NCBI GenBank assembly: GCA_964017065.1
Contig: OZ024783.1
Coordinates: forward strand, 18,823,752 to 18,887,751
Direction: 5' to 3'
Length of the DNA stretch: 64,000 bases
Source of the DNA: Haliclona indistincta
Taxonomy: Eukaryota > Porifera > Demospongiae > Haplosclerida > Chalinidae
The notes beneath the pieces were generated by a model. It was not told where the DNA came from and ran no database searches. It saw only the letters and a program-made list of their open reading frames with translations. Position numbers and translations under genes: made by a program. Shown here piece after piece: positions 11,790-23,181 of this stretch. Every line of letters starts with the position of its first letter. The stretch's first letter is position 1.

Positions 11790-13120
11790 CCCTGATCACG
11801 GATGTTGATTGGGATCGAGGCTTTACTTTCTCATGATGATATCAATCTATCTTGGTCTAACTGGCACTCAATGCTTATGAGCATTATGGAATCAACTGTT
11901 CCCCAAGCCATCTTGAAACCTCGTAAGAATCTTCTTGGATTACCAAGCCCATTCTCCAAGCCATGAGGCGCAGAAACTTGCTTTACCATTCCTTTCGTAA
12001 GTCTAATGATGCTCACATAGTAATCAATTATAAATCAGCTCGTAATCATGTTGTTTCCCTTCTTCGTCAAAGTAGGGTTCATATTTTCGAAAAGAGTTTT
12101 GGAAGCTGTCAAACTTCTAAATAAACAGGACTCATCTATTTCAACCCTTATTGACAGTGCACGAATTTCTGTCGATTCTTCCTCAGGAAAAGCATCTCTT
12201 ATTAATATTTTATTTCTTTGATTGTTTCAATCATGCACTTCTCCACTGCAAGTTCCTCCGGCTCAGAATCCCGATTTATGCCATGATGAGTTTCTCTGTT
12301 CTGTCGAAGATTAGTGAGAAACTACTCCTTTCTCTTCAACCTGATGGTGTTTCCCCTAGCTAGGGCTTAGGTCTACTCCTTGGTCTAGTGCTCCTAACCT
12401 GCTGGCTACACTTTTCAATCTTTCAATTGGCTCTGGACAGGATTGTTACTGTTTTCAAAAAAAGGCGACAAAACTCTATCCTCTAATTACTGTTTTATGC
12501 CCCGATGGCACGAAATACTACGAAACGAATATTTCTGCTCTCTGTTCGATTATCCATAATTGGCTTGGGGATCGAAATGAGATTTGTTCTGTCTTCTTTG
12601 ACCTAAGGAAGGCTTTTGACAGTGTTCCTCATACCCCACTCCTATAGACAGACTCCTGATCCGTACCTTATTGCCTGGATTCATATGGTATAGATCTCAG
12701 ACTGGTGGTGAACAATCTTCCCGGCTATCAGTAGTTTCTGGAGTTCACCAAGGGTATATACTGTCTTATAAAACCACTTCTTTTTATCGTTTATGAAGTG
12801 AATTCCGTTATCTCTAGCTCCCTATAGCAGAGTTTCTATATTATAATTATATGTTTGCTGATGATATTGCCCTCTACTCAGTGTACTATTTCAGCTGCTG
12901 CTGATTACATTATGCTTCAATCTGAGGCTCTGCTACATATTGATCATTGTGGTCAAGAAAACTTCCTTTGTCTTTAACCCAATGATCAATAGCAGAGATG
13001 TCAGATATATAGTCTATAATTATAGTCAGTTATTAGTGTGATAATAGTTTGGTATGATAGCACAGCTGACAATATATCCTATGATGCATTCAAACACCAA
13101 CTATACTATAACACCTCATT
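11790..13120 (+). pseudogene. Decayed LINE reverse transcriptase
   Basis: Fragments in all three forward frames match a non-LTR retrotransposon: DVDWDRGF near the start, VPQAILKPRKNLLGLP near 11900, a piece corresponding to AFDSVPHTPLL near 12615, GVHQGYILS near 12740, and the RT box A/FADDIALYS near 12850. Many stops and frameshifts separate them, so it is long dead. The family (for example CR1 or Rex-like) cannot be settled by eye. Confidence 0.7.
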
Positions 13121-13498
13121 CTCACTCCAGTCTCCTAGGCTTTATGTACCTTATCACACATCAGTGTTACTGTGAATTCTCTTTACATTACGAGTAAATT
13201 CACTCAAGATATGTAATGTAGCTCACTATAGAGCTGTCCCACGATGACTGAGACTGCACCTGAAGAAAAGCAAGGGAGACCTCATTTCTTTTTTGTCAGC
13301 ATAAGTAGTTAATAGCAGTAGAATTATAAATAAAGATTGTTATAGCCTATAATAGGATTTGGTGCTTGCAGTCTAGTCTGGATTGATTTGTGCATGCTCT
13401 GATTAACGAGCCACGCCCATTAGCTCGTGTTTGTTTATCGTGTACAGCACTAGTATCATGATCAGTACTGGATGATGATAGTAGACTAGTATCAGTGA

Positions 13499-13580
13499 AT
13501 GGAGCGACAACCAGCAGCAGCTGTACTAGTGGATACTGACTCACTGGATAGTGTTACCATACCACTACCACACCTTGTTA
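13499..13580 (+). pseudogene. Possible N-terminal coding piece upstream of R1 copy b
   Basis: A frame starting ATG at 13499 reads MERQPAAAVLVDTDSLDSVT and runs into the R1 insertion. Beyond the element the frame does not continue cleanly, because a TAG follows within a few codons. It could be the N-terminus of the channel-like gene to the right, or untranslated sequence. Low confidence. Confidence 0.2.
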
Positions 13581-13824
13581 GGGAGGCACTGTAGTGCCTC
13601 CCTATGTAGGGTTGAACGAGAAAACAAGATGGCGGCTACATACAATGTATTAGCGTTCAAACGCTGATATTTCGCCTGGACATGAATTGTAAACGTCAAA
13701 AGACACTTAAATCTGCTCTCTGGCGTTGCCCCATCTTACAGTAGCAAGGAGATTGCTCGAAGTTGTTACTAAAGTGACGAACCTGAAAACGGTGAAAATC
13801 GCGTTTTCATCTTAGTTTTCTTCT

Positions 13825-13921
<97 letters not shown>

Positions 13922-14858
13922 AGCGCGCCTAGCGCCTTTACGCGAGCAATGCCTAGACCAAAACACCCATGAACAGTCATGAAATTCTCCTGGCAGGTGC
14001 CTTTTGAATTTAGTTTTTAGCGAAACGTCGATATAAATTCCGCGATTGCTCGATCGTGATCCATTGTCAGCTAAGTGTTAAACGCCATTGATGTGATTGC
14101 GTAATACGCACGTGACCAAGCAGTGGTTAGCGCACGTGACCAAGCACTAGCTTGAGTATCGCCGCGCGCCTTATGGATCACGGAGAGCACATACATGTAC
14201 ATGTGGAGTCTTCGAAGAACGGTAAGCTCGTATAGGATCACCATATTCTGCGCTTGCCAAATAATTACAACCGCCGTACATGTCTACAAACAATTGTGGG
14301 CGGGGCTCGTATCCACTGCATGCATGTGTAGGCGAGCTGATATGTACAGCATAACAATTATTATTAGCTACAAGTTTAAAATTCTTAATAATAAAGAAAA
14401 GCCACCAACAACAGGAAAACTAAACCAATGGTGGAAACAAACTGCACTTCGCTGAAAAAGAAAAAAGGACACAAACAAGAAATTAAAAAGATTTCTATCG
14501 AAATCAAAAGGATGTAGGGTTGTGAAATCTACCACTGGTCCACAATGTAAACTAACAAGGAACAAGCATGGAATGGTAACACGATTGACTTGCTAATAGA
14601 CCATAGATCCCTACATCAGTGGCTGTACATAAGATCAATATTTTGTCACAAGCTGAATGCACGTCAGGTGTCATTCAGCAACTAGCTGAACTAGCTATAG
14701 CCAACCACAGCAGCCACTGATGTAGGGATCTATGGTCTGTTAGCAAGTCAATCGTGTTACCATTCCATGCTTGTTCCTTGTTAGTTTACATTGTGGACCA
14801 GTGGTAGATTTCACAACCCTACATCCTTTTGATTTCGATAGAAATCTTTTTAATTTCT
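13581..14858 (+). mobile_element. R1 element, copy b
   Basis: Starts GGGAGGCACTGTAGTGCCTC after TTA (13578-13580) and ends before TTA (14859-14861). It carries a very long CTTT microsatellite (about 13821-13920) and the terminal ~370-bp near-palindrome (14487-14855). Conserved inner landmarks AAGATGGCGGCTACATACAA and GCGTTCAAACGCTGATATTT are shared with the other copies. Confidence 0.9.
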
Positions 14859-15180
14859 TTAGTAGAGGAGGCTCCACCTAGCCGCACCGGGGCCCGAGCT
14901 AGAGGCAGCTGAGCTACAGCAAGCCAGACCAAGGACAGTGCTGTCTGTGTTTCGTCAATCTGTTGGTTGACCATTGAGCAGCTTGTCTACCAGAGCCAGG
15001 TCAGCACTGGGTCAGCATCTTCACGACATACCTTCCATCCATAGATCTATGTTCCAACGTGAGAGGAGTACTACAGCGATGGATCAGAGCGAGGAGACGA
15101 AGAAGAGTAGCCCCCTCATCAGGAGTGAGCACCCCAGACTCACTGGATATCAGATGTGAGAAGAAACACTACACAAGATG

Positions 15181-15295
15181 GTGTGTCAATCACCTCCCTC
15201 CTTCCCCTCTTTCCTTCCTTTCCCCTCCCTCCTTTCTCTCTTTCTCCCACCCTCCCTCTCCTTCCTCCTCTCTCTCTCTCTCTCTCTCAGCGGAT
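15181..15295. repeat. Polypyrimidine / CT-rich intron tract
   Basis: Almost pure C/T stretch ending in a short CT microsatellite and CAG, within the intron of the channel-like gene. Confidence 0.85.
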
Positions 15296-15544
15296 AGTGG
15301 TGCATCTTGTAGGGTTCGTAAGCAGCTGGACTGACTGGCTGCTAGCTCAGAGTATGGTAGTGATGATGATAGCAATGCCCCGCCCACTGGTGCTAGGAGC
15401 CGTGTGACGCACCCACTGAGGAGACTGCATCGCAGACTACAGCGCTGTGCTTGTTGTCGTCCATGCATGTTGCTATATTGTTGATCCTAAAGGTGACTAG
15501 TGCAGTGACCCGCTAACGTTCTCTTCTTCACATATCTTAACCTG

Positions 15545-15701
<157 letters not shown>

Positions 15702-16304
15702 TCCTTCCTCCCTCCCTCTCTCAGGTGATGTCTATCTGGTGTGGATGGCTCTCCTGTTCATTATCTTTGTCTATAATGCTGTCTCTATTCCTCTAAGAGC
15801 ATCCTTTGGTCTGGACACTAGTAACAGTACTGATCCATCTCTGATAGTAGTGTGGTTAGTGTGTGATCATCTTGCTGATCTGGTATTAGGGAGGCACGGT
15901 AGTGACTCCCTATGTAGGGATGAACGAGAAAACAAGATGGCGGCTACATACAATGTATTAGCGTTCAAACGCTGATATTTCGCCTGGTGATGAATTTTAA
16001 ACGCCCAAAGACACTTAGATCTGCTCTCTAGCGTTGCCCTATTTTACAGTAGCAAGGAGATCGCTCGAAATTGTTACTAAAGTGACGAACCTGGAAACGG
16101 TGAAAATCGAGTTTCGCAATCTTCGTTCTCTTCTTCTTTCTTTCTTTCTTCAGCGCGCCTAGCGCCTTTATGCGAGCAGTGCCGAGACCTAAACACCCAC
16201 GAACAGTCGCGAAATTCTCCTGGCTGGTGCCTTTCGAACTTCGTTTTTAGCGAAACGGCGAGTATACATTCTGCGACTTCTCGATCGTGATCCATTGTCA
16301 GCTA

Positions 16305-16467
16305 CAGCGGTTTACGAAGATAATGCATAGAAATGTCAGGACCGGAAGTATGACTTTGACCAATCAAATTCGCTTCTGGTCACGTGCAGGCAATTGTCGG
16401 GCGTTTGATTGGTTAACGTCATACTTCCGTTCTTGACATTTCTATGCAAGATCTTCGTAAACCGCTG
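16305..16467. mobile_element. 163-bp palindromic TA-target element
   Basis: TIR CAGCGGTTTACGAAGAT and its complement at the two ends, flanked by TA at 16303-16304 and 16468-16469. Other R1 copies have GCTAAGTGTT uninterrupted at this point (for example 14071), which proves a clean insertion. TIR plus TA target suggests a Tc1/mariner-type nonautonomous element. GGAAGTATGAC...GTCATACTTCC forms the inner stem. Confidence 0.9.
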
Positions 16468-16676
16468 TAAGTGTTATACGCCATTATTGTGCTTGCGCAA
16501 TACGCACGTGACCAAGCAGTGGTTAGCGCACGTGACCAAGCACCAGCTTGACAATCGCCGCGCCGTATCAATCACAGAAAACACATAATTTATTTGTCTG
16601 GAGTCTTTGAAGAACGGTAAGATCGTGTAGGATCACTATTCTGCGCTTGCCAGATTATTATAACCTGTCCTCCGTG

Positions 16677-17446
16677 CAGGGGCGTATCTGAATCCGGGCC
16701 CACACGTAGTCAGGCGTGGCCAGACTATTCGCGTTTCACGTAATAGTCAGGGGACATTAGAACACTGTACCTGTACCAGAGGAATTTAATTACGCAACGT
16801 AGATGCAATTTTTGTGGGCGTGGCTAACCGCGATGGCGCTGGCTGCAGCTGTACGTTCGCAATCAGAAGCAAAGGCAGTGGCCTGCCTTTGCTGTTGAGT
16901 ACTGACTCGCCACAAGTGAGAGACTAGCCATAATCGCCAGATGCCATAGCTAGTACCTGAAACGCGAGGTTACGCCCATATTACGTCATCACTACATTCT
17001 TCGTAACGGTTCTGCAATCTGATTGGCTCTGCAACTATAGTTGCAGATGTACAGGTACAGTGTTCTAATGTCTCCTGACTATTACGTGAAACGCGAATAG
17101 TCAGGCCACGCCTGACCAGCCCACACGGGCCTGGGCCCTACCATCAAACTGTGCAAATAATTATATTCATTATTAATTGTTATTATATTCACATGTGCGC
17201 ACAATAAGAATCAAAACTTAGTGTAAACACAGAGTCCACAGTGCAGTGGTGCAGCTGATCAGTCCACTCAACTTCTCTGCCAAGTTGCTACCACAAAAAC
17301 AGAACCATAGTGTTACTCTAGTCCGCATAGCTAGTAATAAAGAATTGTTGCGTTAAACAATTACCGGATGTGGGCGTGGTTAACTAGGCGTGGTCAATAA
17401 AAATTAATGAAGCCCTACCAACGAAAGTGGGCCAGGTACGCCCCTG
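16677..17446. mobile_element. hAT-type nonautonomous element
   Basis: Ends CAGGGGCGTA and TACGCCCCTG are inverted repeats. An exact 8-bp target duplication CCTCCGTG lies at 16669-16676 and 17447-17454. The CAGGGGCG terminus and 8-bp duplication are hAT hallmarks. Another element is inserted in it at 16707-17119. No transposase frame. Confidence 0.9.
16707..17119. mobile_element. TIR element nested in the hAT-type element
   Basis: Inverted ends of about 70 bp (GTCAGGCGTGGCC, ACTATTCGCGTTTCACGTAA, CATTAGAACACTG with complement). Flanked by the direct repeat CCCACACG at 16699-16706 and 17120-17127. Nonautonomous; superfamily not clear. Confidence 0.8.
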
Positions 17447-18662
17447 CCTCCGTGTCTACAAACAAGTGTGGGCGGGACTCGTATGCACTGCATATGTATG
17501 CGTAGGTGAGCTGATATGACAATAAATTTTTAGCTGTAATAATTATAAAGAAAAGTCATCAACAACAGTAAAATTAAACTAATGGTACAACAAAGACGGC
17601 TCAGTACATGCATGATATTAAACTGCACTTCACTGAAAAAGAAAAAAGGACACAAACAAGACAATTAAAAAGATTTCTATCGAAATCAAAAGGATGTAGT
17701 GATGAAGAAATCTACTACTGGTCCACAATGTAAACCAACAAGGAACAACCATGGAATGATAGCACGATTGACTTGCTAGCAGACCATAGATCCCTACATC
17801 AGTGGCTGTACATAAGATCGATATTTTTGTCACAAGCTGAATTCAATTCAATGCACGTCATGTGTCAGGCAACAGCAACTAGCTGAACTAGCTATAGTCA
17901 GCCACAGCAGCTACTGATGTAGGGATCTATGGTCTGTTAGTAAGTCAATCGTGTTACTATTCCATGGTTGCTCCTTGTTGGTTTACATTGTGGACCAGTA
18001 GTAGATTTCTTCATCACTATACATCCTTTTGATTTCGATAGAAATCTTTTTTAATTTCGTCTTTGTATCATGGATCTAATATTGATACAATCTCATGTCA
18101 GCTCATTACGTAGTGGACTACTAACAGTGAGTAGTAGTAGATCAGCACTGTATTAGCTATGATACAGTGTTGTTGTTGTTCATTCCATTTGAAGTCACCT
18201 CTTTGCTTGACTGGTCATAATGTTATTCGTATTTCATTATTCATTGATTGTGGTCTCCAGTGTTTACATTTCTGTGGGCGTGGCTTGTAAAACCTGTATG
18301 TGTGGTACAGCATGTGTTTCTCAAAGTCAAAACGGAAGTATCCAATCAAATTCACTTATAGTCAGTTATTCGCGTGTTTGATTGATATGACTTGCTATGC
18401 AAGATGCATGATAACCACTGTAGCATCTATCTCTCTCACACATAGCTGTGTGGTGTACTGTAGCTCACAGAGGCTATGTATTAGCTCCATATCATGATCA
18501 TGAAAACCGAAATAAAGATCCTTTCTGCCCAATGTTCCAGATATGGCTGGACCAGTTTTCAACAGAAGCTGACCTTCAAGAGTGTTACGAAATGGACACT
18601 CAGTTTGACTGCGCTGCAGTAGAGGAGGGTTCTGATGCTGACGAAACACAACCTCTATACTG

Positions 18663-18992
18663 CAGTGGCGTAGGCAGCTGGGCAATTGCTCTCCCTTTTT
18701 CGCTGACTTGGTAGATAAATTTAGTTATTATTCTTGCAGGGTTGTGACTATGTTGGCCACATGGTTGATTTAGTGCATGCCACACGTAATAGACTAGCTA
18801 TTTTATCTCTGTTTACACCTAGCCAACTGCCAGCTATGATGTCTACACTAGATAGATATTGAAATTTAACAGCTAAAAATTGCACTAAACTAGCAGTTCA
18901 TTTTCAATTTTTTTCTAGGGAGGACCCCAGACTCCCCTGCTGTTTTTAATAATTTGCCACACCATTTCAAAAATCCTGCCTATACGTCCCTG
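18663..18992. mobile_element. hAT-like nonautonomous element
   Basis: Ends CAGTGGCGTAGGCAG and CTGCCTATACGTCCCTG are imperfect inverted repeats of the hAT type. The right part (CAGCTAAAAATTGCACTAAA ... GGGAGGACCCC...AGACTCCC) recurs at 61690-61814. I could not see a clear target duplication. Confidence 0.6.
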
Positions 18993-20930
18993 TACTAAAT
19001 AAGATACGCATTATCTTATTATCACATGTATTATCTTAATATTCATAGCACCAACATTACAAGCTATTTCCACTTTGATTGTATACAACTTATAATATTC
19101 AAACAAGACTTTGTGTTTATCGTGCTAGAACTAGCCTAGAAGTAATTATAAGGGGTGTTGAAATGGTGAAACGGTGCTGGGACGGCAGTGTTATACGGCG
19201 AAAAAACAGCAACGTACGTGCTAAAACACTTCGATAAAAGCATTGTAATAATTACGGCGCTCTGTACACGCCGTTGAAAACGGTTCTGTAACCGGCGACG
19301 TTAAAAGTACGTCACTGTTACAGCGCTGATACGGCGATGTAACAGTGACGTAAAACTAACATGCATTGCGAGTAAAACGCCGTATATTTTTGGCTGTGTA
19401 GCCTTTGGACGAGGCTAGTACCGGTAGCATCTGAACTGCTTTAGAATACGGAAGTCACTAATAATAATTATTATTCATGATCATATACAATTCGCTCCAT
19501 ATTATTCCGAGTACACTCTTTCTGTCTTTTCGATTTGACTGCTACCTACTGCTACTATGAGTTTTCTGAGCTATGAACAGAACCAGTTGGTAAGAGAGAA
19601 TACTGTATTCTACTAGCACTGTCCCGCAATAAGCTGTGGTACGAGCGAACGAGAGCTGGTTGAGCCGGCCTAGCCGTTCTCGGCCAAGCCCGCCGTAGAC
19701 ATGGGTTCCGACGAACCGCCTAGGCTACCCAACGGTCCGCTTGAAGTCTTCATAACGTTTGACTCTACAAATCGCTGTTACTCAGTAGTGTAGAAGACTG
19801 CAGCATAATACGGCTAGCTTCCTAGTTGGTCAGGATTACGTCACGCTCGTTGCTATGGTATTCACGTGCTATAAAAAGTTAAATCCTAACCCAAGACCAA
19901 AAAAACTTCCACTGACTGCGCAAAGTCGGGAGGGTCTTCCCAACTAACTAACTAACTAAGGATCGTCGGGAGGGTCGTCCTATGGAGCAAACAGCGCTAA
20001 TCCGTGCCTAATAGCGCCAACCATGGACAGCGCTAACCCATGCAGGTAGAAATTAAATATGTTACATATGTATGTAACATATGTATGTAACATATATGTA
20101 GAACTATGTTTTTTTCTGGTCATTTTGCACTGTTCTCTAAAGCCTCTAATACATTTGTATTCTATGTCAAAGCTATGTACATATTATCTGCATATTATGT
20201 TGTGTATGTAACATAATAATTATGTTGTATATGCAACATGCTCGTAATTTCTGGTTATTTTGCACTCCATATACATGTATGTAATATAATGTGCAACATA
20301 CCGTAAATCGGGAAATTTTCGTGCAACAAAATTTTCGTGTTAAATTATCGTGTTAAAATATTTTCGTGGGTCGTCCTTGCCCACGAAAATATTTTAACAT
20401 CGAAAGTTTATCAACGTGTAAGCAGTTTCTAGATGAAACTGCACGGCTGTTGCTGCTGGCAGCTGTAACGATGCTTGTATTCTGGCTGTTGAAGGGTTGA
20501 ACCGGGAAGAAATTGGTATAGAAGAAATTTTTGTGCCAAATGAAGCAGAATCTTATGGACAATAACATATCCAAAATCCACCTGAATCCACTTCGGGGAA
20601 AAATTTTTATGGACATTTGAATAAAACCTAATTAATTATTCAATGAATATAATTATTTTATTAAATATTTTTTATAATTTGTCATTATAAAGATCAACCA
20701 GCACTTCCTAGTTAAGAATAGATCCTGTAGGTGCTAGAAGAAAAATTCTGTTGTGATGGGATGATGATTTTGTGCGGTCATATGTCTAAAACTGTTATCT
20801 CTAATGTTAAATTATAGCACTATAATTAATAAAAGTCAAAAATTTCTCTTTTGAAAGCATTTTGGATATAGCTATTGTACAAGTAAAGTGTTTACAGTAT
20901 AAGACTATTTTTTGTGTGTGGTATTCTGAA
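18993..20930. repeat. Repeat mosaic without a recognised gene
   Basis: 19440-19870 is related in reverse orientation to 58150-58200 plus 59428-59590 (AACGGTCCGCTTGAAGTCTT, CGAACCGCC, GGCTAGCTTCCTAG). 19960-20010 shares GGATCGTCGGGAGGGTCGTC with 47200-47350. 20055-20100 holds short TATGTAACATA repeats. 20345-20395 is a hairpin around AAAATATTTTCGTGGG. Open frames here lack support. Confidence 0.5.
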
Positions 20931-20934
20931 TTTG

Positions 20935-21850
20935 TTATAATGTAAATTGTAAAAAAAGTTTGTGACTATATAGTTGATTTTTTAACATGATGATGCATCT
21001 ATTACAGTGTGTTAATGTAAATCTTCTGAGTCGAAATAATGTCCTCTGCATTTCCACAACCTTCTCCTCTGCAGTCTCCACATGCTGTGACACATTTGAG
21101 TCCATGTTTTCGGCAATAGCACAAATTTGTTTCACTAAGATTTCTTGAAGAAAGCTAGCTTGTATTTGCATTGTACAAATTTTAGTAGTGTTTCGATCTG
21201 GTGCAGCACCTATGTCTGTCATTATTAGAGACAGAATATATAGTGCCATCAGAGTCAAGCTAGTGTCCAACCCCAACGCGTGAATTGCTAGTCTTCATGC
21301 ATAAGCTCCTTCCAGAGGATGACCTGCAAATGAGCCCTCAAGCTATATGATACTGCATGTGCTGCTCTCTCTGTAGGTGGTAGCTTCTGTGGGTCAATTT
21401 ACTTACTAAATGCCATGAACTTCACATACCGCAAAAAAGTTTAAGGAAGGAGTCTTCTTGCTTACCACCATATACTATAACAAACAGACGAGCACCAGCT
21501 TTTCTGACTTCTTTAGCTGTGACTTGAGAATCACTTATCAATAAAGACATCTGCTGCACCTCTGCATTGTCCTGAATAGTCTTCTTGATGAGGCATGTTT
21601 TGCCTTGTCCAAAGGTAGCAGAGGCTGAGTCACATCCACTCCATGCATGTAGAAATAGGAGGTGAGATACTACTAAGGTTCCACCTTTGGCAACCAAATC
21701 ACGTATTCTCCAAACTTGCAAGCCTTTCTTTGATGTGCTCTTGGGTTCAGAAAGAATATGCACATCTGCCATGCTGTCTCTCCAGTGGTGCATTAGCAAA
21801 ATGAGCACATCTGTGTTGTCAGCAACCACATTGACTTCCTGCCCATCCAT
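20935..21850 (-). pseudogene. Relic of a transposon-associated DTDVL/GCD-type protein
   Basis: The 142-codon frame 21422-21850 reads NVVADNTDVLILLMHHW, then FLHAWSGCDSASATFGQGK and FVIVYGGKQEDS. Further down on the minus strand, KLPPTERAAHAVSYSLRAHL and QVILWKEL follow, with a stop between. The D-TDVL...HAxxGCDT...GxGK pattern occurs in large uncharacterised metazoan protein families that I associate with mobile elements and with PIN/FEN-like folds. That fold assignment is tentative. Stops make the copy inactive. Confidence 0.45.
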
Positions 21851-21859
21851 TACAATTTA

Positions 21860-23079
21860 AAGAGCACAATTATTAACAATTAAAATGTCATCAATAGCAG
21901 TAGAATTTACATGTGTACTGCCTGACCATCAGATTTTAAGTAACGACTTAGCAGTAAGATAAACTGTGCTTTGTTATCTTAGTTAGAATAAAATGTTTCC
22001 TGCTTTACATCATGTGAGCTTTCATGCATTTTAATAACTTGAATATCAGCTCATGTTTTTTAGCTCTTTTCTGGTACTCACTGTCTTTGATTAATAACCA
22101 ACAGAGCAAATGTTGTATTTAGCATACACATAGCCTACACATTGTTTTACTACATCTCTATATATGTCACTTTCTTCTCCCATTTCACTCTGTGAATCAG
22201 AGCTCCCCCATCAAGAACATGCATATTAATTTTTGCTTGTGCATAATACATGACCACAATGGTGTGTTCATGTAATATTTTCCAGAAAATAACGAGCTAA
22301 GGTGCAAACTTACAAGATCTTGTTTACAAGGACCTCAGAAAATACAAGTAACATTTATTGCTTTTTAAATAACCATAAACATTTTTCCCCAAAGTAGATT
22401 TAGGTGGATTTTGTATATGTAGTTAAGTAAAACATTCTGCTTCTTTTGATACCAAAATTGTTACTACACTAATTTCTTCCGCGTTTGACCAATTTTTAGC
22501 CTTCAACAGCCAGACTATTCGTGGTTATTGTGTATACATATAACCCTAGCGTTTATAATAACACAAAGTCGGGATAACGCTAGGGTTTATAATAATAATT
22601 CTATTATAATACACATGCGCGGGCATGTCACGTGCTTCCTGCCCATGACGTAACACATCCGCACTTGTGAACTTAGTCCATCCCTTCCTGGTTGCTTGTA
22701 TGGCACGCGGTCGCGAGTAATAACTCTGTCATAATTGACTGTTCGATTCAAGTGAAACGCCCCTCATGAATAATTTATTAGCTTAAAGATTTCGCCGGCA
22801 CTCTGCCCCGCTAACAAGAAAATTCCTGGCTACGGCCTTGACTCCTGAGGCGGGGCGGGTGACTCAGTCCGGTTCAGAAGGCTAGCTGCTGTAGTGCAGC
22901 CCACAAGGAGCTGCTCACTGTGTACACGACATAGAAGCCGTCGCCTCGTGTGCCCTACACTGAGAATACTGTATCTCATGAATATTAATGAGTTTGATCA
23001 TGTGATCACTAGCTAGCTGATGGTGACTGTAGCAATCATTGACTGATACTGCTTACATTATGTTGTGCTCTACTCACAG
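21860..23079. other. Intergenic or 5' region before the first seen gene 2 exon
   Basis: AT-rich DNA, then a more GC-balanced stretch at 22600-22960. A short motif TGGCTACGGCCTTG at 22829 also ends the region at 58046. A duplicated CCCTAGCGTTTATAATAA / CGCTAGGGTTTATAATAA pair makes a hairpin at 22545-22592. The start codon of gene 2 must lie here or further left, but I cannot pick it. Confidence 0.35.
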
Positions 23080-23181
23080 GATGAGAATCTCTTTAAGGCT
23101 TGCTTTATTGGTAATGTCAGTAGAGTCGGTGAGCTCCTAACAAGAGGAGCTCATGTCAACTATCGTCAACCTGGTACCTAT
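23080..23181 (+). CDS. Gene 2 exon: first seen ankyrin repeat
   Basis: 34 codons between a CTCACAG acceptor and a GTGAGT donor: DENLFKACFIGNVSRVGELL then TRGAHVNYRQ. This is the typical capping first repeat of an ankyrin domain. Phase 0 on both sides. Confidence 0.8.

Larger units (their letters stand above)
15889..18063 (+). mobile_element. R1 element, copy c, inside a coding exon of the channel-like gene
   Basis: Starts GGGAGGCACGGTAGTGACTC after TTA (15886-15888, an in-frame Leu codon). It ends AATTTCGTCTT at 18063, before TGT ATC ATG. It keeps the R1 landmarks and the terminal near-palindrome (17666-18055). It is longer than other copies because two younger elements sit in it: a TA-flanked element at 16305-16467 and a hAT-type element at 16677-17446. 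The left and right codons stay in one frame if a single 3-bp site is counted, as in copy a. Confidence 0.85.

Noticed and set aside
18448..18714. 88-codon frame with QFSTEADLQECYEMDTQF
   Set aside because: No recognised family, no splice support, and the end lies in a hAT-like TIR. Could be a host exon fragment but cannot be supported.
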